Assembly: GCA_947652605.1 (NCBI GenBank) | Contig: OX393576.1 | Coordinates: 49,576,966 to 49,640,965, forward strand | Direction of reading: 5' to 3' | Origin: Elmis aenea | Taxonomy: Eukaryota; Arthropoda; Insecta; Coleoptera; Elmidae | Length of the DNA stretch: 64,000 nucleotides | Shown here: positions 1-12,403 of the stretch, in pieces | How the letters are laid out: every line of letters starts with the position of its first letter | Position numbering within the stretch: position 1 is the stretch's first letter | Position numbers and translations under genes: made by a program | Notes under the pieces: generated by a model | What the model was told of the DNA's origin: nothing | Seen by the model: only the letters and a program-made list of their open reading frames with translations | Databases searched by the model: none

Positions 1-5
1 TAAAT

Positions 6-1205
6 CAGTGGTTCCCAAACTCTTTTGGCCCACGGACCCCTTTTCATAGTCAAAACTTGCCCACGGACCCCCTTTCATAGTCAAAACCTTCCCACGGACC
101 CTGGGTAAAAAACTAAAAAAAAAATTAAAAATTTAACTTTGATGTCTTGAATGGTAAATGGTGACGTAAAAATAAAATGTAAATAAAACATTTTGTTGAG
201 GAAGTATTTATTGAAATTATAACTTTTGTTTTAAAATACAAAATAAATTAATGACTTGAATGAACCTGATGGGATGTTATGAATGTATTTATGTCTGGCT
301 CAATGTTTGTAGCAACCGCAAATCCCCACGAGTACTAATTTCTGGTCGGTTTCTTTTTTTTGTGACGAGGCTCATAACTACACTGAATCCACGTTCTACC
401 AAATAGGAAGACGAAAAAGCAATCAAAAGCTTCTGTACAATAACCCATAATGCTGGATATAAAATTGGGATCTGTTTTTGTAACCAGAAATTGTCGTATC
501 CTTGTTTAAACATTGGTTTCAGCTCCCCATTTGTGGATAATTCAATAAGTTGCTCTTGTATTAGTATGTATTCATCTGCATTTGTGCTCTGAGTTTGACT
601 ACTTGCAAAAGGGTTCAACACCCAGTCGGGAATATCCAAGTGAAGAATGTCTTCAAATCTTTGGTTAAGGTCCGAATGAAGCGTTAAGTGTTGACAATAA
701 GCAAACAAATCTTCATCTCTATTTTGCAATTTTGAAAGATTTGGAAACTGAGAACATTTTCTTCTTCCCAAGTTTTGTTCGTATAGCAAAAGTTTTGCAA
801 CAAAAGCAGATATTACACTTTTAGTTTTGATTTAATTTAATGTGTCACCTTGTAGTTTCAAATTAGTCTCGTTAAATCTGGCAAATAAATCAGTCATGTA
901 AGCGATGTCATTTTTTGAGATAATTAAATTGTGCCGCATATCATTGTCTTTAAGCTCCATGAATGGACCTGTCTATATTTATATTTTACTTGGGACGTAA
1001 AAATCGCTAATAATTTATTCATTGTTATTTATTTTAAGTTCCATATTAATAAAAATGTGTCACAATTTTTTTATTTTATATTAAACCTTGCGCGAACCCC
1101 CTGACGTTGTTCAGGGACCCCAAAATAGATTTTAATTTTCCAAGGACCCCCTGAATGATCCCAGGGACCGCTTGGGGTCCGTAGGGACCACTTTGGGAGC
1201 CACTG
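6..1205 (-). mobile_element. hAT DNA transposon, internally deleted
   Basis: The ends are imperfect inverted repeats: CAGTGGTTCCCAAAC on the left, and CAGTGGCTCCCAAAG when the right end is reverse-complemented. The right end is followed by ATTTAAAT, and the window opens with TAAAT just before the left end. That fits the last five bases of an 8-bp hAT target duplication cut by the window edge. The interior carries the C-terminal part of a hAT transposase on the minus strand. At 1.2 kb it is shorter than an autonomous hAT element, so it cannot move without a helper. Confidence 0.88.
289..960 (-). pseudogene. hAT transposase C-terminal part, one in-frame stop
   Basis: The downstream part, 166 codons from 789 to 289, contains the hAT C-terminal dimerisation signature: SSSYLVERGFS, then TKKRNRPEISTRGDLRLLQ. 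This resembles the ZBED5/SCAND3-like group of domesticated and active hAT transposases. Reading the same frame further upstream gives MELKDNDMRHNLIISKND and DLFARFNETNLKLQGD, also typical of this family, before a single TAA around 830. The N-terminal BED zinc finger and most of the RNase H-like catalytic core are missing. It is a broken transposase and not a domesticated gene, because it sits between transposon ends. Confidence 0.82.
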
Positions 1206-1344
1206 ATTTAAATGAATATGTCTTATACTAAGATACTTTTCTTTCTTTAGTTATTAAATTATAAAGCACATGACATCGTTAAGCGTCATAATATTTCTTG
1301 AAAACATGATTTAATGAAACGAAGTTGTGATTTTAGGAAGCAAG

Positions 1345-1753
1345 CAGGAGTTTGGTGCGGAGCACAGAGCTGGAGCACGGAACAGTGGAGCATGGGTTTT
1401 TGCTCGGAGCAGGAGCAGAGTTCGGAGCAAAAAATTTTGATTGCTCCACTGCTCCAGTTTATTATGTGCAATTAAAAAAAAAACTAGTTTTTTTTTCTTT
1501 TTCTAACATTTAAATATCAATAATTTGTTTTTTAACCATTTTTTAACTTTACTTGTTGTTAGGGTCAAATATTGTAATTTTTGACCAACTTCTACATATC
1601 GGATAAAATAAAAACTTTGTTTTTAAAAACAATTTTTTAATAAAAACACTTTTTTAAAAATGTTAACAATATTTGGAGCATGGAGCGGAGCTGAAGCAGG
1701 CATTTTGATGCCGGAGCGGAGCAATTAAAAAATTGGACTGCTCCAAACCTCTG
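1345..1753. mobile_element. Short hAT-type MITE with GGAGC-rich ends
   Basis: The left end CAGGAGTTTGG and the reverse-complemented right end CAGAGGTTTGG form imperfect inverted repeats. They are flanked by GAAGCAAG and CTAGCAAG, an 8-bp duplication with two mismatches. Both subterminal regions are full of GGAGC/GCTCC repeats, while the middle is very AT-rich. It has no coding capacity. The CAGNG-type ends and 8-bp duplication point to hAT. Confidence 0.72.
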
Positions 1754-2270
1754 CTAGCAAGAACGTTCTATTCTTAATCCTAGATTTTCCCAATTTCTAA
1801 CTTAACCCTACTTTATTAATAAACCACCTATATTAAATTTCAAGTACACCATTTTAAGACCTTTATAGAACCGTTAGAACATCCAAGAAGGTTTCTTGGA
1901 CAAATTATTAGTTTTGCTATGAAGTGATAACACCCCACCAAAGTGGTCTTAAGGCCGTTCTAGGACATCTCTAGGACCAGACGGGAAGTTAACCTAATAA
2001 CATTAATTTGTAAACCACTTCAAGGGAAAATACTGAGATAAAACTAGCGTTGTTAGTGTTAGGATGAAAGCAAAGAAAACAAATACCAAGTTACAACTAA
2101 AGAAACTCACAGTAGAACTAAACATTTCTTATATTATCATACGTTTATATTAATTGGTTTATTTAATTTTTAAAATATTTTAAGCAAAATATGCTATTTA
2201 ATCGGTGTTACGTTCTTTAAAAAATACGCTGTTTGGTTACTACCACGTAGACACAACTAAATATGTAAGA

Positions 2271-2503
2271 CAGTGGTTTCCAACCTTTTTGTACCTCCGC
2301 CCAACAATTTAATTTCATAAAAATACTGTTCTGATATAATAATTATTTAATGGGTTACAAAACAATACACCATATTCTGTATAAATTAAGTCCTTTTTGT
2401 TTGTTTGTATTCAAAAATTATATTTTGGTAACAGCTGCGCGCCCCCCTTGCAATAGACTCGCGCCCCCCTAGGGAGGCGCGCCCCACAGGTTGGAAACCA
2501 CTG
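2271..2503. mobile_element. hAT-type MITE, 233 bp, perfect 16-bp TIR
   Basis: CAGTGGTTTCCAACCT opens the element and its exact reverse complement closes it. The flanks ATGTAAGA and (offset by one base) TTGTAAGA look like a decayed 8-bp target duplication. Near the right end are GC-rich tracts of the type GCGCGCCCCCC. No protein is encoded. The termini resemble those of the element at the left edge, so both may use one transposase family. Confidence 0.8.
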
Positions 2504-4203
2504 ATTGTAAGATATGCCTAGGAAAACCACTTTTTTTAAAAATTGGTTTTGATAATAAAAAATTTTTGCTCACTGTTTTTAAGTGCAATTTATTAAGTTA
2601 TAATGGAACTTTGATGTTACTTAAAGCAGATATAAATAATTTTTCCTACTTGCGAACTATGTTAAAGACTTAAATCATACTTATGCCATACAACTTTAAA
2701 AAATTATTTAACTGCAAGATTTATCAGTCACCAACCTGGGCAATATTGAATAATTGTGGAAGATGAAATGAAATGATATATTCTTTAAGTACATTACGGT
2801 CTATTTCGTATTGCAACAAGAGATGAAGTCGGCAACCCGCAGCAGCTACAAAAGTTGAACTCATTAAATTGGACTTGTTACGCTTCGCATTCCTCTTTCA
2901 AATTATGCACCAGTTTATTAAGCTTTACATAAAAGTCAATTGTGTAAATTTCAGCATAATTTTCAAGACTCAAATAAAATTTAACTTAAAGATAATATTA
3001 TCTTTTTCATCAAATTTTTCTTTTTTAACAAAACCAAGGCTTGTGTATAACTTGATATTTAAGTTACATAAGTGAAGGTTGCAAACAGTTTCTTCGTATG
3101 TTTATTATGTTATAATTAAATTTAAACCAGAAACGCGATCCGCAAGAAATAATGGTTAAGTTGCTATTTACGGGTTAGTAAATTTTTGTACATTATTTTT
3201 CGTTTAACAACGAAAACGAGATAAATATCTTCCAAAACCGGTTTTAACCGCTTTTATCACTATTTAAATTTCATTTGTTAAACACAAACGCGAATTTACC
3301 TGCTATGCTGGGGAGACTCACTCCCACAAGGAAGTAAAAAATCTCAGTTGAAACAAGTGGGCTTCACTTTTCTCTTGACTTAATTAAAAATTATCGCCAA
3401 ACAACTCTTTTCTATTTTTTTATAAATTTATATATTAGTAATTTTTATTTTTTTGCACCTTATTCTGTAGTTGGCAATACAAGTGAATTTTTAAAACGCC
3501 GGAAAGAACATTATCCAGTGTTTGCGTCATCGGTATTAATATTAATATTTTGTGATTATCTAACTTCAACTAACACTAGTTTTCCACTTCTGCTAGGGCA
3601 TGTTTGTCTAGAGACCACAACTGCCCAAAAACGGGCTGGAAACCGCAAACACCGCTATGAGGTAACTGGCGGTTAACGACAGAACGGCTCACTTAGTGGA
3701 AACATAAATGAAGTTCGCTCTAAGGACACAAATTGCTAGTCTCATATCTTGTAAAGTTACTGATAACTGAAACTTGAGGGATTTAAACATGTAGCAATGA
3801 AATTCTAAATAAATTTCGTTAATATTAAATTTAAAAACCATATACCAGTAATTATTTGCATATTACTATAAAACTTTAGAAGCACACAGTACTTAATGCC
3901 TTTTGATATAATTTACCGTAAAATCTTAGTAATTAAATTATGAATTTACTTTAAGGTAGATTCAAGAAATGTACAAAATTATCTCGAACAACTGTATCGC
4001 TGTATAAAATTATAAGCAGCTAAGTAATATTTAATTCACTGTAATTTTTAATTATCGTACAGTAATTGAAACTAGTTTGATATAAATCATTAAACATTTT
4101 GTATTAATTTTAAATGCTTATCATCGCAAATAAGTCAAATAAGGCTTTATGAGTGGTTTTTCTTTAATAAATGGTTACTGTGATTTCTTAATTTCTCTTA
4201 GCC
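2504..4203. other. AT-rich DNA, no gene seen
   Basis: No convincing exon, RNA gene or complete element is visible. A weak inverted pair, GTTTTCCACT near 3575 and AGTGGAAAC near 3697, could be the ends of a short decayed MITE. A GTAAAT donor-like site on the minus strand at 3299 is discussed under rejected items. Confidence 0.5.
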
Positions 4204-4584
4204 CCGATTGCACAAATTAGCACTGGTGTTAAAATACGAGTTGATTCCTGAAATAAGGTAACATCAGCGCCAACTATGCCTATGCGTAGTTCTAGGGTTA
4301 ACATGATTTAAGCCCCTGGGTTGATCCCAACTAGTTTTCTGTATCGTACTTTTATATGGCATTACAATTTCATTCTCAGTCAAAAATCAATTCTAGAATA
4401 CCGATTCTGGTGATACATAATTGAGTTATTGGTGTGTACTGGGTGAACCATAAAAGTTAAACCTGGGATTAACCCCGGGATTAAACCCTAGAACCAGGCA
4501 AAATCGTAGCAAAGCTGGCTCTGATATTGTCTAGTTTCAGGAATTAACTTGTTATTTAACACCAGTGTTGCTTTGTATGATCGG
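4204..4584. mobile_element. Foldback MITE with long inverted arms
   Basis: The left arm starts CCGATTGCACAAA and contains ACTGGTGTTAAA, then TTCCTGAAA, then TTCTAGGGTT. The right arm, reverse-complemented, gives the same landmarks in the same order and spacing (CCGATCATACAAA, ACTGGTGTTAAA, TTCCTGAAA, TTCTAGGGTT). Arms are about 130 bp each around a short centre. There is no coding sequence and no obvious target duplication. The superfamily is unknown to me. Confidence 0.7.
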
Positions 4585-4778
4585 ACCAAAGTGCTGTAGC
4601 AACTTGATAGTTTTGCGGTCTGTTAAAGATTTCTTGTATTTGTTAAACAAAAGTCAATATTTATATAAAACTTACAAAATATGAGATAACTTAAAAAACT
4701 GCTTACTATTTTATTAGTAAGGTAGGTACTTTACTTGTCATTTATAACCTTTCAAGAGATATTTGTCCCACTCTTTTT

Positions 4779-6725
4779 TTTGTATTTATTATTATTTAGT
4801 CATGATTCCTTCTACTGTTAGGTGTAGGACTGTTGAGTTGTTTTGTGCTGACTTTTTTCCATGTTTTCCTGTATTGCGCTAGCAATTATATCTCTTCCTA
4901 TTTAATGCTTTTTTAACTTCGTCTCTCCAGGTTTTTCTTGGTCCAATTCTTTTGTTTTCTCCCTGTGACCTTGCCTTATAGGCTTTTCTGATTAACCTTT
5001 CTTGTTTCATTTTAAAAATATGACCTAACCATTCCAGCTGTCTTTCTTGTATTTTTGTTTCAACTGTAATTGTTCTCTTTATTTCATTTCTGTTTCGATT
5101 ATTTTTGTTTTTTTCTTGGTAATCTCATTTCTAGAGCATTCACACGATTACTGTTTTTGTTTATGTGTCCACGTTTTACTTTCGAATAATAGTGCTGAAT
5201 TTAGTACCTTTTTTACCACTTCCACTTTTGTTCTTAACTGTTAAATATTCTTCCTGCATTTCCTGTTCTTTTGCTTATTTTCTAGTCCTTCCCTTCATTT
5301 TCTCTATAATCGCTTCTACATATTTAAAGCTATCTACCTGTTTCAACCTTAGTCCATCTAAAGTGATGTTATGATGCCCTTATTCTCAGTTGCAACAATA
5401 ATAGTTTTAGTTTTATTTGTATTTATTTTTATGTCGAATTTTTTGAATTCCATTTCGCCTGCTATTATTAGCTCAGTTATGTTTATTTTTTCCATTGTTC
5501 AGTTGCCTAGGTGAAAATATTGCGTTGTTTGTTTAATTTCTTTAATTTCACTATCTATAATGACTGCGAATGGTAATGGGCTGAACACGCATCCTTGTTT
5601 TAAGCCCTCTTTTTATTCCTTCTGGGTTCTTACAATATTTACCGTTTTCATAAATCGCTTTTATTATGTCGATTGGTTTTATTTCTATTCCCTTATTTCT
5701 TTTTAGGTCCATCCGTACGTCATTTCTTTTGATTCTATTAAAAACTTTTTTCAAATCAATACAACATAAATGTATTTCCTTGTTTTTGATTAAGCTTTCT
5801 TTAATTATTTTATTTGTCTAGTATAAAAACTGGGTCTTGTGTACCTACGCCTTTTTGTTGGTGTACCTTAGATGCCAAATGCTTTATATCAGGTTCATAG
5901 TTCATCATTTTTAGTAATATACTCACTCGCCGATCTAGTTTCTTTTTCTTAAACTTTTTTTTTATAAAATACATTTCAAAAAATACCTAATGATTCCCAA
6001 GCATATGTAGAGTAGATTTTGATAATATACCGTCGCTTGCTTTTTTATTCAACTAAAAGTTTCGGGAACGGCATTCCAAGTTCTCATTATTTCCTCTTTT
6101 GGATTTTTTTAAATTTCGCCCAATAATCGATCATATTTCCAGTCATTTCTCAAATCGACAAGCTGTTGTTTCCATAGAGAACTAGCACAAGTTATCTACA
6201 ATGTGTCGACTGACGCCCGAGCGGGCGAAAGGAGAGTGCATGGTGGAGATCCGGTGCTGACTGACGCAAAAACATCGTATTTGTGATTGCTTTTTTCTGA
6301 GCAAAAACAAAATTATACCTGTAGATATGTACATATTGTAACAATAAAAAAAAAATATTGAATAATTTATTACCATATAAAATTAAATCACCTGTAAATT
6401 GTTCACGTGCCATCAAAATTTTTGTACGTGCCATCTCTGGCACGCGTGCGATAGGTTCGCCATGCGTGTTCTAGCGTGTTTCCTATTTTTTCTTCCATTA
6501 CTCTTGCCATTATATTCGCCGGTACACTCATTAATGTTATTCCTCTATAATTGGAACAATCTCTTTAATCTCCTTTCTGGTATAGTGGTAGGACGATTTC
6601 AGTTCCAATCGCTTGGCACTTTTTTTGATTTAACTACATCGTTCAATAGCGCCCTTAGTGCTTATTTCCCTAATTCTTTCAAGTATTTAATCATTTCCGG
6701 TGAAAAAACATCGTTACCCACGGCT
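4779..6725 (-). pseudogene. Decayed non-LTR retrotransposon (RTE-like), RT to 3' end
   Basis: Read on the minus strand with several frameshifts, landmarks of a reverse transcriptase appear in order. Near 6700 is FSPEMIKYLKEL, then KVPSDWN and CSNYRGITLMSV. Around 5600-5750 come LKKVFNRI and GIKRGL followed by QGCVFSPLPFA. Near 4900-5040 is the C-terminal tail with LEWLGHIFKM and GPRKTWRDEV. The 3' end runs into an (AAT)n-type tail at 4779, as expected for RTE-clade elements. The apurinic endonuclease domain is absent (5' truncation). The element is interrupted near 6180-6460. Confidence 0.78.
6180..6460. other. Segment interrupting the RTE-like element
   Basis: RT-like sequence is lost here and resumes at about 6465. 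The segment has GC-richer edges, with ACGTGCCATC-type motifs near 6408 and 6427, and an AT-rich middle. It behaves like an inserted short element, but I could not match inverted ends or a target duplication, so its class is open. Confidence 0.35.
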
Positions 6726-7477
6726 TTTCTTATATATTTTTTTTGTTATAGTTATAAATATGTTTACAGGTTTGTAGCAAAACATTTATTTCTGCACCAA
6801 TATTATTAGTTACTCTTGATTTTGAGCTTTTTGTTCTTAAAATAAAATATCCAAAAATTTTACAATAGTTGCAAATTGCAAGTAAATATTATGGAAGCTA
6901 TCGCTAACAAAATGTATTAAAACTATTACTTATATAATGAATGGGCAATGGAAAGGTTAAACTACAGTTGACTTTCTATAATCCGATAAAGAATTCCTGA
7001 TTTTGTTACTTATTTGAAATATTTTTTGTATTGTCTTTATCCATGGTACAATTGGAAATATAATTTTATATTTTTACATTTGTCCAGACTATAAGCACTT
7101 TTTTTTATAGAATTCCTTAAGTTTTCGGGTAGGTATGTTACTTAAGGTAACGCGAAACAACAAAAATTTGAAATTAAATAGAGATTGAGCTGAAGTCATT
7201 GATAGTAACGACGTTATCGGCCAATGTTCAATCAACGTCAGCATTTGTCCACACCGTAGTTTATCCGAGCAGGTCGAGGAGGGTCAACATTGTGTATTCA
7301 ATGTGCTCGCTGCATTAGCCCATTCCAGTTCACAACCTTCGAACCTTAATCTCGTTTCCCTTTTTATTATCCATATAAAACCTTTATATGAAAGCAATAG
7401 CAGTTTTTTCAGAAGTCATATACGCTAGACAGGTATAACTGCCATACTAAATAGTTATTGTTATTAAAACGACTTAC
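6726..7477. other. Non-repetitive DNA flanking a gene A exon, no gene seen
   Basis: The stretch from about 7190 to 7380 is GC-richer than its surroundings and shows no transposon signature. If gene A is real, this is the start of the intron that follows its second known exon. I found no further exon here. Confidence 0.45.
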
Positions 7478-7537
7478 CGTGATTAAAATCTCCAAGAACT
7501 GATATCCCATTCGGTTCGATGTTCCTTGCTCTCCTTC
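7478..7537 (-). CDS. Gene A, internal coding exon (60 nt)
   Basis: On the minus strand a pyrimidine-rich acceptor (TCGTGTTTGTGTTACAG) precedes the exon, and a near-perfect donor (CACG|GTAAGTC) follows it. Entering in phase 1, as required by the signal-peptide exon at 23449..23506, it reads RRARNIEPNGISVLGDFNH without a stop and leaves in phase 1 again. The joined codon at the upstream junction is GGA (Gly). The RR just after the predicted signal peptide could be a dibasic processing site. The frame starting at its first base is also open, so the frame choice rests on the upstream exon. No transposon signature overlaps it. I do not recognise the family. Confidence 0.58.
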
Positions 7538-9153
7538 CTGTAACACAAACACGATCTTGCATTAAAATTAAAATACACTCGACTATTTCCAATCAGTTAC
7601 GGTCTCAGCTTTTGAATAGCAAAGCTTGAGAAACATTTGGCTTGGTTTCAAATTGCTGCGTTGCTGATAACGGGCACAGTAGCGCAATATCTACGGCTCC
7701 GTTCGTATAAGGGTGGAGTTGGAGGTTTTTATAACAAGAATTTTGTTCCGATCTCACAGTAGTTTGCGAGACGCGAGCCACAAGGCAATGGAGAGTGCTG
7801 ATAACGTTGATAAGGGGAGTATAGAACAGCTGCTGACAACATCTTGCCAATAAGTTAGTGTAGGAAATAGAACAGAATTTAAAGAAAACCCCGGAAATAT
7901 AGTGTCAAATAGACCGGAAAAGCTACTTCAAAATAAGTCGGACGTAGCAATTTATACACATATATGAATAATTGGCTAATTGTACAGAAACTATAAACAA
8001 TCAATTATTCTAGGTACTTTGTGCAACCACACTCATACGACAGAAACTTATCCGACTGGTATTTTATGCATCAAACATTTTTGTTTCGAACGGAAAGTTA
8101 TACGACATACTAAAGAAATGCATGAAAAAACTTATTAGTTTCTTGAACTTGGTCTACATCTTCTACTGTCAGCTAACTTGATCTTCCTGGATTTCTTTTA
8201 TTTACCGATGAATAATTTCCTACTGTTATTATTAATTTGCCCGCACAAAATAACATGTGCGAGTAACTGTAAATTAAAGTTTTTACCTAAGAGTTCATTA
8301 CATTTATTTTGATACTTTGAATGAAAAGCTCATATTTTTTTATAATAACTAATTGTTCCTTAAAATTACTACGATTAATTTGATATCCTTTAATACAGAC
8401 ATTATTAATCAGGGGAAGTTATTATGGCTTTTGAGATAAAAAAAAAATATATATAGATATATGTTTTACAGTCAAGCAATTTTTTTATGTATTTGTGTGA
8501 TATGAAATAAAAGAATACAACGAATGTAAAAAATACTACACTATTGGATTTTAAGCGTTATGAAAAGAACTGGTAGTATACTGTTTACTAAAAACGATAA
8601 ATCTGTAGCAAATAGTAACAATCCCGTGAACGAGACAATATCTTTGTAAAATATAAGTTGGAGTTCACATGCAAAGAAAACTCATTAAATGGAGTGGTAC
8701 ATTTAAAATAAAATATTAAGCGGGAGCAAATTTAAAAAAATGTGTTACTAAACAAAAAACATTTAAAAAAAATCAGTGAATATAAAAACGCATTAATTTA
8801 GAGCAACACAAGCAGAAGCTATCCGTAAAATCCAAATGGCCAATAAATTCAATAGTTTTTACACAAAACAAATTGTCTATTAAGTAAAATATTATAGAAA
8901 ATAAATGAGCACAAAATTAGTTTTCACAACAAAATTTTAAAATCAGTTAAACAGGATATCGGTTAAAACTAAAACTATTAGTAGATTTAGCTATGGATTG
9001 GGATTAAAAGTTTTACAACTAACTAACTATTTGACCGGGACAATACGGTTGTTCCGTTACTAAGATCAGGTTAGATTAAGACAAAAATTTAGCTCTAATT
9101 AGGACGGGCCTTCTGATATTTATTCTGTTAAATTAATTGAAAAAAGAAGTTAT

Positions 9154-9390
9154 TTAACAATAAAGTAAGTTAAATTGCTTTCCTAAAAAAATGCAGTATT
9201 TGTTCAAATTTTCTTCTTCGGCATTTGGATTTGAAAGAACTTTTATATTAACGCTTGAATTAGTAGTGCTCGGGTAGAATGAACTATTGTTCCGTAGTCT
9301 TCGAACAATAGCCATTTGGTATCCGTCGATTTGGATACTTTTCACTATAAATTTTAACTTGCCGAGCTGCATTACCATAAGCTTCAATTA
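9154..9390 (-). pseudogene. Tc1/mariner-like transposase N-terminal HTH fragment (DUF4817 type)
   Basis: The minus strand reads LIEAYGNAARQVKIYSEKYP then NRRIPNG. This is the helix-turn-helix start found in insect Tc1/mariner-like transposases and annotated as DUF4817 (pattern: growing 'A..Y.E.YPNRR.P'). A stop follows within about 10 codons and the catalytic DDE part is missing here. The C-terminal half of a related transposase is found at 15183..15474. It lies just left of the hAT-like element starting at 9407. Confidence 0.6.
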
Positions 9391-9984
9391 AAGCAATACC
9401 TATAGGCAGGGTTGAGCAGATTTAAATCAATTGATTTAAATCACGATTTAAATCATGATTTAAATCAAGTGATTTTTTTAAAAAAATTATCAATTTAAAT
9501 CAAAGATTATATGAGTAAATACAGTATAATATTTATAATAAAACAAAATTGTATTACTATTAGTAATTAAATACACGAAATGGTGAATAAACCATATCAA
9601 CTTGCTCTTGTAAAGTTATATTCATTGTGGAAATGCAATAATTCAAAAAATAAATGACAAGTTTTTGACGTAAGCGAAGTGAACAGTCAGTTTTTTCAAT
9701 TTCCACGGCACTCTATTGCTTCAATAACGATTTGAAGAAAAATGTCGAATATCTCGAAAAGTATGAGTTTTGGGTATAGGACATACTTAACAAAATATGA
9801 AGCTCTTTTAAAGACGAATTCGATTACTTAAAAAAATACAGGGGTTTGCGTTTGAAAAAATCGAGTTACGAGCTTTGGAAAATCATGGAAGCTGCCACCT
9901 ATTTATAAACACCCCTGTATGTGTGATTCAAATTTTTTCATATCGAGCGAACAGAGAACTCTGTACTTCAAAATAACTTCAGGA

Positions 9985-10302
9985 GAATTTTTTAAACAAA
10001 GACTTAAAACCTTGAATAATTTAGAAAAATATATTTTTTTAAAACGCCGTATAAAAACCTGTAGTATTTTATATTGATGCAAAGCTAAAATTAAGGCGGT
10101 CAAAAATATTAAATAAAAAATTGGGTGTTGTATTTGAAATATAAAAGTTGTTATTAGTTCCAGAAAGGTGACTCACCCTGTATATTTGAAAATGTTTTTA
10201 TTGTGTTGTTTAGAAAAAACTGTATAAAATAGCATTTGAATCACTTCATATCTCAAGCCGTTTAGCCACAATCGACCGATCCCACACTAATGACTCACCC
10301 TG
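9985..10302. mobile_element. Partial CAGGGTG-family MITE, same family as 37619..38003
   Basis: The right end TGACTCACCCTG plus the adjoining AATCGACCGATCCC, and internal words such as GTAGTATTTTATATTGATGC, match the complete copy at 37619..38003. The left roughly 100 bp are replaced by unrelated sequence. It is followed by TA, the expected Tc1/mariner target. Confidence 0.72.
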
Positions 10303-10777
10303 TATATAATTAATTAAACATCACCATTTAGCACTGAATTTTTCAAAATTCTTAATCATTATATTTAACTTTTCATTTTGACAAAAATTCACAAATGAAT
10401 TAAATATATTGGTTAATAAATATATTAGCACAAAACAGAAATAGCATGAATATGTCACAAAATTCGATTATATGGTAAATTTGATTTAAATTAAAAAAAT
10501 CTGATTTAAATCAAATAAATCGATTTTTTTGATTTTTTTAAAAAAATCATGATTTTTATCCACCCTGGCTAAGTAAGAGTGAACATTTGCAAGTGAAAAC
10601 ATTAATTGGGGTTGGTTGTAACACTTTGTTACTTTTGACCCCAAGTGTACACAGAAAATTTTTCAGGGAATCCACAATTAACCACGATTCTAACGTCAAA
10701 TTGTATTGCATCCACCAATAGCCAACTAAATTTAGAACAAAATAATATAGGTACTTTTTTGTTCCTATTTTAGAGAG

Positions 10778-10825
10778 CGCCTAAAAGTTACTCGACGGAT
10801 GAGACAACGCAGTAACTTTTAGGCG
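10778..10825. repeat. Perfect 15-bp inverted repeat, 18-nt loop
   Basis: CGCCTAAAAGTTACT at 10778-10792 is the exact reverse complement of 10811-10825. It lies in the part of the 9407..11810 element to the right of the inner end. It may be part of a transposon interior or a decayed hairpin-ended element. Confidence 0.75.
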
Positions 10826-12403
10826 GAAAATAGTGACTCTGGCTGGCAAAAAGTTAACCTCTATGACAGATGAAAACTAGCAATGTAGGTAGGGAGCTGG
10901 ATGTAACTTAACATTGCAAAAGCGTTTAGGGCGATATAAAACAAAAATTAAAGAAACTATAGGCACTGTTACAACCTACCCGTGTTACTTTTATCCCCGG
11001 TATCCCCTAGTGTACCAAATATGTGTGCGATGGCGTTAAGGTCATTAAAAAATTTATATGTAGGATAAACATAAAGATATTAGGTATAAAATTAAAATAT
11101 GTAATTTCACCGTCAGAAGGAAAACAAATACCTCTGGGAGAAAAAAGAAAAAGGGGAAGACCTACAAGGGCCAAAAAAGCACTTCTGATTCAATAGTATG
11201 ACACCCTGGATGCACGCACAATTGCCTTTGGTTTATATTTGTAAGAATCATGTTTAATTTTTTAGTCAAAGATATCTTATTTTATTTTGTCGTTGTTTCA
11301 CCATACATGATTACTCTTGGTGTATTCTGTGATGATAACATGAATTCTTGCTATGATCGCAGTTTATTATTAAACTTAAACTCATATTAAATTAATTTCT
11401 TTATCATTAATTTAGTTGACATTTTATTTGTCCATGGTACAAAGTGTTAAACGCTTGTGAACTTTATATACCTTTGGTACATTTAGTATTTTCATGTACC
11501 ATGTCATTAATCAGTGTGTATATTTTTCTTATATTTGTTACATATTAATATACTCGTGTAAACTTTATTTTTCTTTTGGCACATTCAGTATTTTTATGTA
11601 ACAAATCATTAAATCAGTTGACATTTAATTATATTTTGGTAAAAATTAGTAAACGCATGCGAACTTAATTTTCTTTTGGCACATTTCAGTATTTTCGTGA
11701 AACAATAAGATTTTATGTGTAATACTTGCTTGTAACAAATCATTATTCGGTGACACGTTTAAATATATTCAATTTTTTTTTATCACTTGATTTAAATCTG
11801 CTCAACCCTGATCTAAATAAATAATGTGAAAATATCTGAGAAATCTTAATCTACGGCAGTTGAAAACTGCAGTGATATTAATTAACATAACTGCTGTCAT
11901 CGGTCGATAACTTAACATATCTTTACCAAACTTGTAGCCGCGCTCAAAATTAGAAGGGATGCGTTATTGCCTTCCCTCCTATTAATTATATTCAACTCCG
12001 AGTAATAATATTATTTGTAGCCCACGGATTTCTACGCACTTAATACGTAGCTTAGGACCCGACCCGCCTGCGATAACCCAATTCCTTTTATTATATAAGG
12101 TGTTCTGTACACATTTGTTTAAATTTTCCACGCCCGTTTGCGGACTATAATATCCTCTATGGACGTCTCGATCTCATTTCCTAAGTAAATGTTGCTCTCT
12201 AGGATGGCGGGCACAAAAATCTGCCACGAGATAACTAATCTGATTAAAAACTGAAGAAACATACAAGGAAGAATAGCGTCCACGTGTTTATTTTTAGAAC
12301 GACGCGGCAAAGAATTCTGTACCTTCAGAAAAAGTATCTGATAGACGCTTCAAGCACATTACAAACAACTTCTCATTTCTTAAAGTGATTTACTTTGTAT
12401 ATA

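Larger units (their letters stand above)
9407..11810. mobile_element. hAT-like element with repeated GATTTAAATC ends
   Basis: The left end starts CAGGGTTGAGCAG and the right end is its exact inverse over 23 bp. Just inside the left end are repeated ATTTAAATC boxes. A second right-end-like structure, with a run of AAATC/GATTT boxes ending in CCACCCTG, lies near 10567. The outermost flanks (CCTATAGG and ATCTAAAT) do not form a target duplication. Between 11118 and 11195 the plus strand reads GEKRKRGRPTRAKKALLIQ followed by a stop, an AT-hook-like tail that could come from a transposase. The segment also contains a CAGGGTG-family MITE and a hairpin. Confidence 0.62.

Noticed and set aside
3300..3345. 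Possible third exon of gene A on the minus strand (GCAG|GTAAAT donor, two acceptor-like AGs upstream).
   Set aside because: Depending on the acceptor it would be a 21-nt or 44-nt exon. Both are open in phase 1, but they are too short and the acceptors too weak to support without transcript data.
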